A stretch of 64,000 nucleotides of DNA from Pantoea eucrina (GCF_001691555.1 NZ_MAYN01000008.1:2342766-2406765); one strand, 5' to 3'. Positions 26,309-35,522 are shown, numbered from the stretch's first letter. The notes: generated from the sequence alone by a model not told the origin. Program-made: numbers and translations.

Positions 26309-27627
26309 CTTTTTTCCTGGTGAGTCGCGGGTAACCACAGAGTGAAGCAAGCGCCCTGTCCGGCAATGTTCGCGACGTCAATTGTACCGTTAAGGCGCTG
26401 AATCAGAGTATCCGTTAACGCCATACCTAACCCAATCCCATTGGGCCGCGTGGTGAAAAACGGCATGAACACCTGTTGCAACGCTGGCACAGAGAGGCCA
26501 GGCCCGCCGTCGCTAATGCTGAGCCGGATACCGTCATTTAACGCGGCGGCTTCCAGTCTGATCCAGGCCGTACCGGCTTTATTGTGCCGCTGGGCCTGCA
26601 ACGCGTTATGAACGATGTTATGCAGGATCTGTTCTATCCAGAGCGGCGGGGCAACCAGAGCCGGCAGATCCGCCGGAATATAGCTGGTAACGGTGACTTT
26701 ATCATGCCGGATTTCATTCTCTAAAAGCGTGATCACCTGCCGCCAGAGCGAATCAAGCACAATCGGCTGCCAGTCAGCCTGCTCGCTGGTCAGCTTTTGC
26801 CGAAACTGCTGTAACAGCGCATCGGTCCGCTTGATCTGAACCACGGCCGCTTCCAGCAGCGGCGGCACCGGCTCCGCTTTCCCCTGCTGCAGCCAGCGCA
26901 GCGCCGTTTGGGTGTAACTCAGCGTCGCGGTGAGCGGCTGGTTAAGTTCATGCACAATACCCGCCGTCAGCTCACCCAGCGTATTCAGACGGGTCAGTTC
27001 CGCATAATGTGCACGTAAATCAGCAATATCACGACGGCGGCGGTTGATGCGGTACTGATCGATCAGATACAGCGTTGCGCCCCAAAACAGTCCGGGCGAG
27101 AGGATAAGCCACCACGGCAGCGCTCCCCAGGCAGGGTTGTCACCGGCGCTGAGCAAAAACGATTGTGAAGGGCTGACGATGGTTTTTTGCCACTGCCAGT
27201 GTTGTGCGTGACTGCGTGTTCCGCGCGTAATCACAGGCTGACTCTGCCACGTCATAACAAGCTGCCGGAAGCGCGTTTTCTCCGACAGATTGTCGAAAAT
27301 GACATTCAGGTCGATCAATAACGAGCGCCTGTCGATATTCAGCCAGTAACGGCCGTCCGGCTCAATGACGATTGTCGGACGCGGTATATTGTCCGGGCGG
27401 GCACGCCACTTAACAATTTGCGGGAACAGCGTTTGCACCTCACGACTGTACTGGCTGGCTGGCAACAGCTGAATGATAGCGTCATGCTGCGCCAGCTTTA
27501 CCGTCACATCGCGATATAAAATGCGAAACTCAGCGCTCTTCTCTTCATATTGCTGCTGCAGGAAATAGAGAGTTAACCCACTGCCGGAAAGCAGGGTCAG
27601 GAGCATCCAAACGACAATTTTCAGCAT
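26305..27627 (-). CDS. Membrane sensor histidine kinase
   Basis: A 440-residue kinase: an N-terminal membrane helix (residues 4-24), a periplasmic domain of about 150 residues with no recognised family, a second helix (WWLILSPGLFWGATLYLI), then the H-box GIVHELNQPLTATLSY, N-box NIVHNALQAQ, and G1/F/G2 motifs SDGGPGL, FMPFFTTRPNGIGLGMA. The kinase core is of the NtrB/FixL/TtrS type. The signal is unknown. It is the first gene of the regulator-HbpS-barrel cluster. Confidence 0.93.
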   Translation of the reverse strand: MLKIVVWMLLTLLSGSGLTLYFLQQQYEEKSAEFRILYRDVTVKLAQHDAIIQLLPASQYSREVQTLFPQIVKWRARPDNIPRPTIVIEPDGRYWLNIDRRSLLIDLNVIFDNLSEKTRFRQLVMTWQSQPVITRGTRSHAQHWQWQKTIVSPSQSFLLSAGDNPAWGALPWWLILSPGLFWGATLYLIDQYRINRRRRDIADLRAHYAELTRLNTLGELTAGIVHELNQPLTATLSYTQTALRWLQQGKAEPVPPLLEAAVVQIKRTDALLQQFRQKLTSEQADWQPIVLDSLWRQVITLLENEIRHDKVTVTSYIPADLPALVAPPLWIEQILHNIVHNALQAQRHNKAGTAWIRLEAAALNDGIRLSISDGGPGLSVPALQQVFMPFFTTRPNGIGLGMALTDTLIQRLNGTIDVANIAGQGACFTLWLPATHQEKR

Positions 27628-28307
27628 GTTTCGCCAGGCCAGGTGCGGGTTTATTGGGTCAGTTAAATCAGTGGATGATAATTTTTTCCTGATAGATCGG
27701 AGCTGACTCTCTGTCCGCAGTCACCGCTCATTCGCATAGATTACGGGAATTGTTATTCCACCAGAACCCCCGGCATTTGCCATAAGTATCATTTTTCGCT
27801 CAACATTCACCTTCTGGCTTACGTCGTGCCAGAGGTGAGCCTGACGGGTTTTGAGCCAGCAAATCTCAGACGAATTGATATCAGGGAAAATATACCGTTC
27901 AGGGTAGCGCAGGATCCGTGAACAATAGTCGTCACTTCAGCGCTGGTTACTTGCATGCCATTCGCGGGCAATTATTTCAAAAGTATACGCTGCAATGGTA
28001 TCCGGATTTTAACGGGCAACGTTGGATGGCTCAACGGATGGAAATTGCTGCCACCATTGATTTTAGAGGGATAACTGAAGTTTGGAGGGTTCCTGCAAGT
28101 ACTGATGGTGCGAAGGCCGGACTCGCCAAATCAATATAACCATCTGAATTACATAAATATTAAATCAGTTAAATCTTCGTTATATACTCACTTGTATACT
28201 CAATTAATTTTAGTTTGCTATCATTATAAATCAATGAGTTATAGCATTTTGTATAGTCTCAGTTTTGAGCCATTTTTACCAGCAGGAAGCAACTGAAACT
28301 CTCCGCT
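27628..28307. other. Spacer containing the left island boundary
   Basis: From 27628 to 28104 the sequence is chromosomal flank upstream of the kinase gene. At 28105-28125 is a copy of the leuX 3' end, and from 28126 the sequence turns strongly AT-rich (island). A 73-codon GTG-initiated frame (27918-28139) crosses the boundary and shows no family features; I do not call it. Confidence 0.6.
28105..28125. repeat. Distal att site (leuX 3'-end remnant)
   Basis: ATGGTGCGAAGGCCGGACTCG copies the leuX 3' end (59426-59447) except for one missing C (GTGCG against GTGCCG). The 14-bp core GAAGGCCGGACTCG is identical. It marks the chromosomal side opposite the integrase. Confidence 0.85.
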
Positions 28308-29144
28308 TCAACGAGGCTTAGCTAACATCCCCGGATAGTGTTTCGCAATAATGTCATTCATCCTTTCTATCAACTCCAAACGCTTGAACGTCAGATGGGC
28401 TGTTCCCTTTTGAAAGTAACGAATACTGAAGAACTCATCCTCGTACATATCCTTAGCAGGGTTATCCCGAATATGTTCCATCAACCGGGTAGAGATATCA
28501 CCACGGTTGTCGGGAATCGATTTGCCATCGAGTAAAAACAGCATCCGCTCCAGATCCGCCAGTTGATCCCGCCTCCAGCCCCAGTTCAGACTAAATCCCC
28601 AACGGTTATGCGTCACCAGATTGTTAATGATGATCTTCTTACCAAAGCTACAAGGGCTATTGGTCTTATAATCCCATGACAGACCTTTGAACACATTGAT
28701 GATCCCACGCTCAAATACATCCATTTTATTCAGATGTAACTGCTCAAAAGTACTGAGTATATTCGCCTCGCTGATGGCAGGTAGATCGCCCTCCTCCAGG
28801 TTCTTATGCCATTGGTCGCGCGCCTGAGCATCCATCAATGCCATCATGCCAGACTTCAACATCAAATCACGCCAGATACTGCGGTCAATATTGCGGGTGA
28901 CAGCAGGGATCGCTTTATCCGCAGTGTCAGTCAGCAAACTATCGTAGCGGTGCCCGGCTTTCATCGCCCAGTCTTGCGCTGTACCACCGCCAACTTCAGA
29001 GGTTAACCGTGAAATGTCATCAAGCTGCTGGATGAGCTGTTCAATTTGCAGCAGTGCAGCATTTCGGCCAGAAACTACTCGTTCGATACTGGTCGAACAG
29101 ATGAGTTCATTGTGTTCCGTTAATACAACGGGTTCTGTTTGCAT
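28308..29144 (-). CDS. DUF4942 protein of the CbtA locus
   Basis: About 278 residues of the DUF4942 family, regularly found just downstream of CbtA/YeeV-type toxins in enterobacterial islands. Visible blocks are SIWRDLMLKSGMMALMDAQA, FERGIINVFKGLSWDY and FGKKIIINNLVTHNRWGFSL, with a C-terminal SIRYFQKGTAHLTFKR; the latter resembles a DNA- or RNA-binding fold in methyltransferase-linked proteins, but no catalytic motif is seen. The ATG at 29144 is preferred to the TTG at 29150. Function unknown. Confidence 0.85.
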   Translation of the reverse strand: MQTEPVVLTEHNELICSTSIERVVSGRNAALLQIEQLIQQLDDISRLTSEVGGGTAQDWAMKAGHRYDSLLTDTADKAIPAVTRNIDRSIWRDLMLKSGMMALMDAQARDQWHKNLEEGDLPAISEANILSTFEQLHLNKMDVFERGIINVFKGLSWDYKTNSPCSFGKKIIINNLVTHNRWGFSLNWGWRRDQLADLERMLFLLDGKSIPDNRGDISTRLMEHIRDNPAKDMYEDEFFSIRYFQKGTAHLTFKRLELIERMNDIIAKHYPGMLAKPR

Positions 29145-29257
29145 CGTCAATCATCCATAAAAGCAAACACGCCTGCCGGAAATGGCAGGCGCATTATGCG
29201 ATGAATAAATAAGGTGGGAAGCTCAGAGGTAAAAATCAGGAATGATGCTCGAAGAAT

Positions 29258-29578
29258 TTATATATTCATTAATCCGGTAGCTCGCCTGGCTCTGAGAATA
29301 TCGATAGCGGTCAGAAATGGTGTCTGCTCTTGCCATGTAAACCCTTTGCGGTCAGTGCGTATCAGTTCATAGCGTTCCACTAGAAAGTTCACAGCATCAG
29401 CCAGTGCTATTCCTGCTTCGATATGTTCCTGGATGGCGGAATCATCATGGAATGGTGTGTCGTTGAGCGTAAGACCGTAATGATGTTCCAGTAGGTACGT
29501 TAACAGTTGCTGCCAGACCTGAACGGGCGACAGGCGTGGCGAAACCGGCACCGTGGCCGGTACAGTTGAAATATGCAT
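29258..29578 (-). CDS. cbtA: CbtA/YeeV-family toxin (type IV toxin-antitoxin)
   Basis: CbtA toxins bind FtsZ and MreB and block cell shape and division. The 106-residue protein has the whole conserved core: [51 protein letters not shown] and [20 protein letters not shown]. It ends RRATGLMNI, several residues shorter than E. coli YpjF/CbtA, so the C-terminal tail is lost or changed. The cognate antitoxin gene is 33 bp upstream. Confidence 0.93.
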   Translation of the reverse strand: MHISTVPATVPVSPRLSPVQVWQQLLTYLLEHHYGLTLNDTPFHDDSAIQEHIEAGIALADAVNFLVERYELIRTDRKGFTWQEQTPFLTAIDILRARRATGLMNI

Positions 29579-29611
29579 GAGTTGAGTCCCTGATAAAGGA
29601 AGAGGAAGGTG

Positions 29612-29977
29612 TTACCTGGTTAAGGCTGACTGGGGATAAATAGCGATGTAAACATAGCCATGAGAGCCGAGAGTGTCAGCTTCACAGGTGAGTCCATTGT
29701 GATGCAGAGTGACGCAGTGTTGACAGCGGGGATCAAGCTCTCCAGTGGTGAGCATCCGCTCTAGCTGTTTCATCATCAGTGGAAACACCTGGTCCAGACG
29801 CAATACTTCATCGTCACTGAATGAGCCATCAAACCCAGCCCGATCAGTCAGAAAGTAGAGACGGTTGCCTTCCTGTACCAGGCGAGCGCCGAAGCACGGC
29901 GTGATATTACGTTTTAATCCCCACTGAAGGCAGGATGCGTTCTCCGCTGATGAGCCGGATAAGGTGGTCGATTGCAT
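29612..29977 (-). CDS. cbeA: CbeA/YeeU-family antitoxin
   Basis: CbeA antagonises CbtA by promoting bundling of FtsZ and MreB rather than by binding the toxin. About 121 residues with the family core WGLKRNITPCFGARLVQEGN, FDGSFSDDEVLRLDQVFP, LTTGELDPRCQHCVTLHHNG and the C-terminal YVYIAIYP. The ATG at 29977 has AAGGA at good spacing; the ATG two codons earlier is too close to it. Confidence 0.93.
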   Translation of the reverse strand: MQSTTLSGSSAENASCLQWGLKRNITPCFGARLVQEGNRLYFLTDRAGFDGSFSDDEVLRLDQVFPLMMKQLERMLTTGELDPRCQHCVTLHHNGLTCEADTLGSHGYVYIAIYPQSALTR

Positions 29978-30008
29978 TAACATATTCCTTAATAACTGAG
30001 AGAGGTGA

Positions 30009-30230
30009 TTAATTCATCGTCACGCTGCGAAGGATGGCATATGGGCCTGCCCGATCCTGACGACGCTCAACAAAAACAGCGAGTATACCGCTGATATCCT
30101 GAACTTCACGTCCGTAGTAATGGCAGACACTGCCATGCCACTGGTAGTGACCTGTACAGAAGGCAGATAACCGGGATTCGGGATGCTGACGATAAATATG
30201 CATCGCCTGGTGCTTACTGATGATTTTCAT
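30009..30230 (-). CDS. DUF987 protein (YpjJ-like)
   Basis: A 73-residue protein of the DUF987 family, always between radC-like and cbeA genes in these islands: MKIISKHQAMHIYRQHPESR, FCTGHYQWHGSVCHYYGREV. The ATG at 30230 follows GAGGTACAGA and lies 9 bp after the RadC-like stop. Function unknown; it likely belongs to the toxin-antitoxin transcript. Confidence 0.88.
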   Translation of the reverse strand: MKIISKHQAMHIYRQHPESRLSAFCTGHYQWHGSVCHYYGREVQDISGILAVFVERRQDRAGPYAILRSVTMN

Positions 30231-30238
30231 TCTGTACC

Positions 30239-30709
30239 TCACAACCAGCCACATTCAGCAAAAGACACCACTTCGTTCCCAACAACCAAATGATCCAGCA
30301 CTCGCACTTCTACCAGTGCTAACGCTTTCATTATTCGCTGGGTGATGTGTTTATCCTGCTGACTGATTTCTGTAGTACCAGACGGATGGTTATGCGCCAG
30401 AATTACTGCAGCGGCGTTGTGTTTCAGGGCTGACTTCACCACTTCGCGCGGATGTACTTCGGTATGGCTGAGCGTGCCGGTAAACAGCGTTTCTCGCCCC
30501 AAAAGGCAGTGCTGGTTATCGAGATACATCACGATAAATACTTCCCGCTCCTGATGAACCATCTGTAGCTGAAGCCAGGTCTTGGTGAAGCTGGTGGAGG
30601 TAAAAGACTCACTCGGTTGACGCTGATATTTTTCCAGCAGTCGTAACGCCCGACGAATAACGCGCTGCTCATTTGGCAGGAATACCGGGGATAAATTGAT
30701 TGCCGACAT
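30239..30709 (-). CDS. RadC-family JAB/MPN-domain protein (YfjY-like)
   Basis: A 156-residue RadC-like JAB metallo-domain with the metal motif HNHPSG-x8-D ([15 protein letters not shown]), the upstream glutamate in the [13 protein letters not shown] strand and C-terminal [10 protein letters not shown]. Despite its name this family has no proven repair role. AAGGAGCA precedes the ATG. It is part of the conserved DUF932-RadC-DUF987-CbeA-CbtA order. Confidence 0.93.
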   Translation of the reverse strand: MSAINLSPVFLPNEQRVIRRALRLLEKYQRQPSESFTSTSFTKTWLQLQMVHQEREVFIVMYLDNQHCLLGRETLFTGTLSHTEVHPREVVKSALKHNAAAVILAHNHPSGTTEISQQDKHITQRIMKALALVEVRVLDHLVVGNEVVSFAECGWL

Positions 30710-30779
30710 AATTGCTCCTTAAAACAAAATGCCCCGCTTGCTTAGTGGCAGGGCATGAAGAGATGGATGGTAAAAAGGT

Positions 30780-31601
30780 TCATGAAGCAAGCTGCAGCAT
30801 ATTCTCAGCCATCACCCAAAGTGCGCGGTTCAGCTTCACATCCCCGTCGATGCCTTTAACGGCACGTGTATGGGAGCGTTGACCTTTGGTCGTTCGCCCC
30901 GACAGACCGCCTTTAATCAGGTTTTCCTGAATACGCTGGTAAGTGGTCCAGAGATCATTGCTTTCGTCCTGCCAGCGGCGAGGAGAAAGTATCTGTGATT
31001 CCGTCACCGGCTGATGATCTTCGCCAAAGCGATAGGTTAAAGCCGCTTTCGCCATGGCCTGCTGTGCAGGTGGCGGTAATATCAGCGACTGCATGGCATC
31101 ACGTTTCTCTTCCACCCGATCAAAAATCCCCAGCACTTCATAAGCCCCTTCAATGACTTTCTCCACTACGTTGCCTTTATGCGGCACGCGCACCACACCA
31201 AAGCTCTCACCACAAATCAGCCCATTCTGGCAAACCGATCTGAATAACCCCGGCAACATTTGGTATGAGCTTGAACCGTCATGGCTGTTAAGCAGGATGA
31301 TTTCTGGCACCTGTTTGCCAGTGATCTGGCCTTCGCGACGCAGACGCAGCATGTGTTTGGTGTGCTCTCGCTTGCTCTGGTCCCGAACTCGGGTCTGACA
31401 GGCAAAGAATGGCTGGAAGCCTTCGCGTTGCAGGTTATCGAGCAGGGAAATAGTCGGGATATAGGTGTACCTGTCACTGCGGGATTCATGTTTGTCTTCG
31501 CTGAAGACACTCGGCACATAGTGCGCCAGTTCGTCACGGGTTAACGGGCGGTCGCGGCGAACAAGATTGACCGCACCAAAGCGGCTGGCTAAACGGGTCA
31601 T
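30780..31601 (-). CDS. DUF932 protein (YfjQ-like)
   Basis: 273 residues, equal to E. coli YfjQ of prophage CP4-57. DUF932 features include DRYTYIPTISLLDNLQREGF, ILLNSHDGSSSYQMLPGLFR and VCQNGLICGESFG. AAAGGAATTAACT precedes the ATG at 31601; the frame opens upstream at 31715 without homology. Function unknown. It is the first well-conserved gene of the minus-strand module. Confidence 0.92.
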   Translation of the reverse strand: MTRLASRFGAVNLVRRDRPLTRDELAHYVPSVFSEDKHESRSDRYTYIPTISLLDNLQREGFQPFFACQTRVRDQSKREHTKHMLRLRREGQITGKQVPEIILLNSHDGSSSYQMLPGLFRSVCQNGLICGESFGVVRVPHKGNVVEKVIEGAYEVLGIFDRVEEKRDAMQSLILPPPAQQAMAKAALTYRFGEDHQPVTESQILSPRRWQDESNDLWTTYQRIQENLIKGGLSGRTTKGQRSHTRAVKGIDGDVKLNRALWVMAENMLQLAS

Positions 31602-31689
31602 AGTTAATTCCTTTAAAAATTGGCATAAAAAGCCACTCCAGTAGAGTGGCGATGGATGGAAGAGAAAATGTTCAGGTAGAAGCTGGTGG

Positions 31690-31911
31690 CTACTCTTGCT
31701 GTGGCGACAGTTCACTGTCAGGTAATGTCGGCGGGATTAGCTTGTCGATCTGGTGATGTTGTAATCGACGCAGAATGAAAGGTTTACCGTACTGGAAGCA
31801 TCGAAAGTACCATTCATACTTCACGACTCGCCTTATGACGGGAGGCAGGTGTTCATACGCTTTGCTGCATACCAATAAAACAAAGGCATCATCATTAATC
31901 CTGTCCTCCAC
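31690..31911 (-). CDS. Small hypothetical protein
   Basis: A 73-codon frame with a GTG start at 31911 and no strong ribosome-binding site. It is rich in Tyr/Phe/Arg (VVKYEWYFRCFQYGKPFILRR at its centre, shown in part) and ends in a Pro/Ser-rich tail. It is in line with the DUF932 gene, 88 bp upstream of it, as small genes are in related islands. I do not recognise a family. Confidence 0.5.
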   Translation of the reverse strand: MEDRINDDAFVLLVCSKAYEHLPPVIRRVVKYEWYFRCFQYGKPFILRRLQHHQIDKLIPPTLPDSELSPQQE

Positions 31912-32223
31912 TATCGCAGCCAGCCCTTTGATAACGCAACAGCAACACTTCAGCTTTTGTCGAGAAGTAGCTTTCAGGCAAGAGTGGCTAGTTTTTTTAT
32001 GAGTCTTATCAGGCTAAAGGTCATCAGGCTGGCTCCCATTGTCTGGCATATGACCGACTTACTTCTTAGTAGAGTAAGTCCCGCGACGCTGAAAACAACG
32101 GGCCAGGTCAGATCCAGAGGAGCTGTATCTGGCGCTGTATCGTCCGGGAATTTTTGGCTTTTCATAGGTCTGTCCATAAAACGTCCGGTACCGCAGGAAG
32201 CGTATACCGGACCGGGTGAGTAA
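31912..32223. other. Intergenic region in the island left arm
   Basis: About 310 bp between the small hypothetical gene and the exported protein gene. A 67-codon minus-strand frame (31974-32177) has a hydrophobic middle (LDLTWPVVFSVAGLTLLR) but no ribosome-binding site and no family likeness, so it is noted only as a possibility. Nothing else is seen. Confidence 0.4.
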
Positions 32224-33063
32224 TCAGGGGAGATCGACGGAGGCTATTTCCTCAGAAGCGTTTGTAGGGCCACTGTAAACACCGACGTATTCATTTAGAG
32301 GAAAGATAATTACTGCATTTTTCTTCGGGTCGAAAGAGCAACCATTTAATCCTGCAATTGCGGCAGTTTTCCCGGAGCTTGTGTTTTTGACAATCAGTTT
32401 GTTGTCAGCACAACTGCTAGCTTTGACGTAATTCACCACATAAGCATCCTGCTCTGCGACGATTTCTCCAGTTGCTGCTTTTGGCTGAGAGTTACTTTCT
32501 TTCTGCCCACTTACGCGTTTACTGCTGTAAGGAATATATTGCGCAGCATCGTTCCGAATGGTTGGTGGATCATCGTTCAGACCAAGATATACAGGACAAT
32601 CGGAGGTACCCACCTCACAGCTCTTTTCGACGATAGCGCGTGACGGCCAGCCTTTTGTGCCGATGTAGGCAGCACCAGTTTCATCAAGGCAGTAAGTTTC
32701 CTCCCAGGTGTAATTTTTATTCTTACCCGGCATGGTTTGGGTTGTGATGAGGCAAGTCAGAGCTTTAACCGGTTTACCGTCGTAGCGGATAAAGTTCTGT
32801 TCAAGCGGGGATGCTGCATAAAGCAAAGGAGATATGTTCGCAGCAGCAGCCTTGCTTTGTACCTCAGCACTAAAACCAACTTTGTTGTTGAGTTTTACGC
32901 TGACCGCTGCATCGTTCATTTCGCGAAGCATTTCACCGCCGTTATCTGTCAGAAAGAACGTGTATCGCTCTGGGTGAATATTACCGGGAATGGTGATGGC
33001 AAAACTGAAGGCCGGGATTGAAAGAGTACAAATCAAAATCAGGCGTGAAATGAATGTCGCCAT
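32224..33063 (-). CDS. Exported hypothetical protein, cysteine-containing
   Basis: A 279-residue protein with a clear signal peptide (MATFISRLILICTLSIPAFS, cut after FA). The mature part has about six cysteines (CLITT, TYCLDE, KSCEV, TSDCP, SSCAD, NGCSF) likely to form disulfides in the periplasm. No family is recognised. It is upstream of the DUF932 module on the same strand and 60 bp downstream of a second exported protein gene, so the two probably work together. Confidence 0.75.
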   Translation of the reverse strand: MATFISRLILICTLSIPAFSFAITIPGNIHPERYTFFLTDNGGEMLREMNDAAVSVKLNNKVGFSAEVQSKAAAANISPLLYAASPLEQNFIRYDGKPVKALTCLITTQTMPGKNKNYTWEETYCLDETGAAYIGTKGWPSRAIVEKSCEVGTSDCPVYLGLNDDPPTIRNDAAQYIPYSSKRVSGQKESNSQPKAATGEIVAEQDAYVVNYVKASSCADNKLIVKNTSSGKTAAIAGLNGCSFDPKKNAVIIFPLNEYVGVYSGPTNASEEIASVDLP

Positions 33064-33122
33064 ATAAAGATATCCTTACTGATGATTAACAATGTGGGAG
33101 CATGAGCTACCGTATGGGGTGA

Positions 33123-33557
33123 TTAATGGCTGATGCAGTCTTCCCAGTTAAGGTCCTCCAGAGCATCTTTGAGCCCTGCGGTACTGAATGGGTGAGATAA
33201 GGGTTTATTCATTCGGGTGATTTCAATCTGCCCATGGCTGTCTGTGTTTTTGAGCGCTATGAAAGCGGCCTTACCTGGTGGGTAATGAATTGCGTTGATG
33301 TTAATCCCCATGGCATCTTGTCCTTCATCTGGTATATCCAATGGTTTCCTATCAGACCCGCTGTAGCTCAACATCAGATGACTGTCCCGGCAGGTGAGCG
33401 TCACGCGTTCTCCGGCGCTATTGTCGGTATTCAGTTCAAATTCCATCGCATTAACAGTGCCAAACCAGTTGCCCCATTGTTGCTCCTGGCCCATGGCGTG
33501 CACCGTTGCGCTGAACAGTGCCGTACTAAAAAAGAGTGCGGAGGTTATCTTCAACAT
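33123..33557 (-). CDS. Exported hypothetical protein
   Basis: A 144-residue protein with signal peptide MLKITSALFFSTALFSATVH (cut near AMA/VHA) and a mature part with WGNWFGTVNAMEFELNTDNS and cysteines at TCRDS and DCISH. It has the look of small periplasmic or surface proteins of CP4-type islands (YfjT-like position), but similarity cannot be claimed. The ATG at 33557 begins the signal peptide. It pairs with the exported protein gene downstream. Confidence 0.7.
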   Translation of the reverse strand: MLKITSALFFSTALFSATVHAMGQEQQWGNWFGTVNAMEFELNTDNSAGERVTLTCRDSHLMLSYSGSDRKPLDIPDEGQDAMGININAIHYPPGKAAFIALKNTDSHGQIEITRMNKPLSHPFSTAGLKDALEDLNWEDCISH

Positions 33558-33918
33558 AGAGAATCCTTGCTGTTGTTTTACAAACGAAAAATGGCCCTTT
33601 GCTGAACAAAAGGCCACCTGATCGTATGCATTTGAGAGGGGATGGGATAATCGTTAATACAGATCAGTTTCAACAAATCGATCGTTATAATCTATTCAAA
33701 AAACGATCAATTAATTAATTTTGATAGGTATCAACTATCACATGTAAAGCATCGATCGGTATTGCAGATCAATGCATAACAGCCATATCAGTAACAAATT
33801 CTGGCGCAGCTACATATGGGTTATATAGGTGTTAAAAATAATAGAAATAGTATTCTGTGGGAATGGTATTCGGCATATCACTTCGCGCTGACATACCGAA
33901 AGGATATCTTTCTAAATT
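33558..33918. other. AT-rich spacer with GATCGTT inverted repeat
   Basis: About 360 bp of AT-rich sequence. GATCGTT (33680-33686) and AACGATC (33702-33708) form an inverted repeat with 15-nt spacing, and another CGATCG lies near 33753. These could be regulator sites for the exported-protein operon. No supported open frame. Confidence 0.4.
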
Positions 33919-35193
33919 CTAACCAAACCACGGGTTGGCATCGGAGTCTAATAATGGATTATCATCATCCTTCTTCTCAGATTGTGGTGGTGGGTTACGA
34001 TTAATTTCATTAATTATTTCTTGAGCTTTATCTCTCTTTAATTCTTTTTCCGTCTTTATTACATCGCCTACCATTTCATTAACTCTAATATTAGTGGTCT
34101 CATTGGTTATTACATTATCATTATTTTTACTTTCAGCATGACGTTTGGTGTTTTTTTTCTTTGTTTTTCGGTAGGAACGTGCTTCCCATGCCTTTGATAA
34201 TCTAGGAATGAAATTAGGATCTTTATAATAAAGAAAATAATAAATACATACAATACTCAAGTACATTTCTCTAGGATTAGGCGGCATAAAAAAGCCCAAC
34301 AATGATGATGAGTGCAAATTGGTCTTTCTTATCATTTCAATACTTTTTTTATTCTTTAACTCAACAGCTAATTGTTGTTTTAAGAGATGCATATCAGACT
34401 GTACTTCTGCTAATTTGTTCAATACAGCCGATGTGGATTCACTTTCGTTCTCTTTCTTTAACTTCTCTGCTAATATAATTTTGTTATATAGGCCATCCCC
34501 TATTTCATTTATTCTTTCTAGTTGTGCATTAAGCTCTCTTTTTCGATGCCCATAAACAACTTGGCCTTTATTCTTATTAATATAGTCCCATGCCCAATTT
34601 ATTTTTTTCTTCTCACTGCTCTTTAATGGTAGCTTTTTAACCGTTCTGCTGCGCTCATGCCATTCCAATTTAATCTTTTTTATTAGCTCTGTTTTGTTCT
34701 GAAAATTCAGTGTGCACCGGTCAAAAAAAGCAATGATAGACTCAACTCTGCTGCGATGATTCTCAGGAAACCGCTCACACCCAAGGTAATAATATTGCGT
34801 CTGTGGATAGAAAAAACAATCCTCATGATAAATATAGGAACTTATTTCAGAGTTTTTATTTCCGAATGCACGAATATTTATCCAGAAAAAGTAACAAGCA
34901 TCATAACTACTCTTTAGCCAATCAAATTCTTTAATTGGAATCTGCAAACTCTGCATTTTCTTTAATTCTTTTGCATGGAGCTTATATATCTCAAGATCTG
35001 TATAAAATATTCTATATGCTTCGTTTATAGCGTGGACTGCCAGTTTAGGTTTTCTTATAAAAATATCATCATATTTATAAGAACGGTTTTGAACTGTAAT
35101 GTAATTGACTATGGCAATATCATTCCCATGCTTCCAAAGAAAGAAATCCAGATCTCTGTTATTTTTTATGTCTATCCAAGGCAACTCAGCCAA
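33919..35193 (-). CDS. Hypothetical protein with central coiled coil
   Basis: A 424-residue protein, unusually AT-rich in codon use (Lys/Asn/Ile-rich) compared with all neighbours, a sign of recent transfer. The N-terminal 170 residues are aromatic-rich (SSYDACYFFWINIRAFGNK, FYPQTQYYYLGCERFPENHR); about residues 215-290 form a Lys/Glu coiled coil (LAEVQSDMHLLKQQLAVELK); a hydrophobic stretch MYLSIVCIYYFLYY follows; the tail is charged. No family or catalytic motif is recognised. It stands alone, opposite to alpA. Confidence 0.75.
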   Translation of the reverse strand: MAELPWIDIKNNRDLDFFLWKHGNDIAIVNYITVQNRSYKYDDIFIRKPKLAVHAINEAYRIFYTDLEIYKLHAKELKKMQSLQIPIKEFDWLKSSYDACYFFWINIRAFGNKNSEISSYIYHEDCFFYPQTQYYYLGCERFPENHRSRVESIIAFFDRCTLNFQNKTELIKKIKLEWHERSRTVKKLPLKSSEKKKINWAWDYINKNKGQVVYGHRKRELNAQLERINEIGDGLYNKIILAEKLKKENESESTSAVLNKLAEVQSDMHLLKQQLAVELKNKKSIEMIRKTNLHSSSLLGFFMPPNPREMYLSIVCIYYFLYYKDPNFIPRLSKAWEARSYRKTKKKNTKRHAESKNNDNVITNETTNIRVNEMVGDVIKTEKELKRDKAQEIINEINRNPPPQSEKKDDDNPLLDSDANPWFG

Positions 35194-35522
35194 AATAAAA
35201 CCTCGCTATTGGATTAAATATTTTCCTACATTTTAAATCAAAAACGCATTCATAGCAAATTTCATAGTTAAAATCATAGTGCTTAATAACTTGATATGCT
35301 CCGTTATGACTGGCCTTCCATGCATAAAAATCAACTCATGCACAATGTACTTATGTCATGCATAAATGGTCACGACATTGATGCCGGTGCGGGTAGGAAC
35401 GTCAGATAGAGCTGGTACTGAAAGGGCAATGGGAGCTCGAAATGTAAAACCATACATATGTGACCTATCCATTTGAAAGGATGCCGTCCGGCGTCCTCCC
35501 GATACATTCTTTTGGAGAAGTC
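35194..35522. other. alpA upstream region with repeated CATGCATAAA elements
   Basis: CATGCATAAA occurs at 35319-35328 and 35357-35366, with CATGCAC at 35337-35343 between them, at 18- and 20-bp spacing. Just before alpA, an imperfect palindrome AGGATGCCG-TC-CGGCGTCCT lies at about 35479-35498. These look like binding sites for a small regulator or for replication/excision control. Confidence 0.45.

Noticed and set aside
27918..28139. 73-codon frame across the left island boundary
   Set aside because: GTG start without ribosome-binding site, no family pattern, and its last residues are the att remnant.
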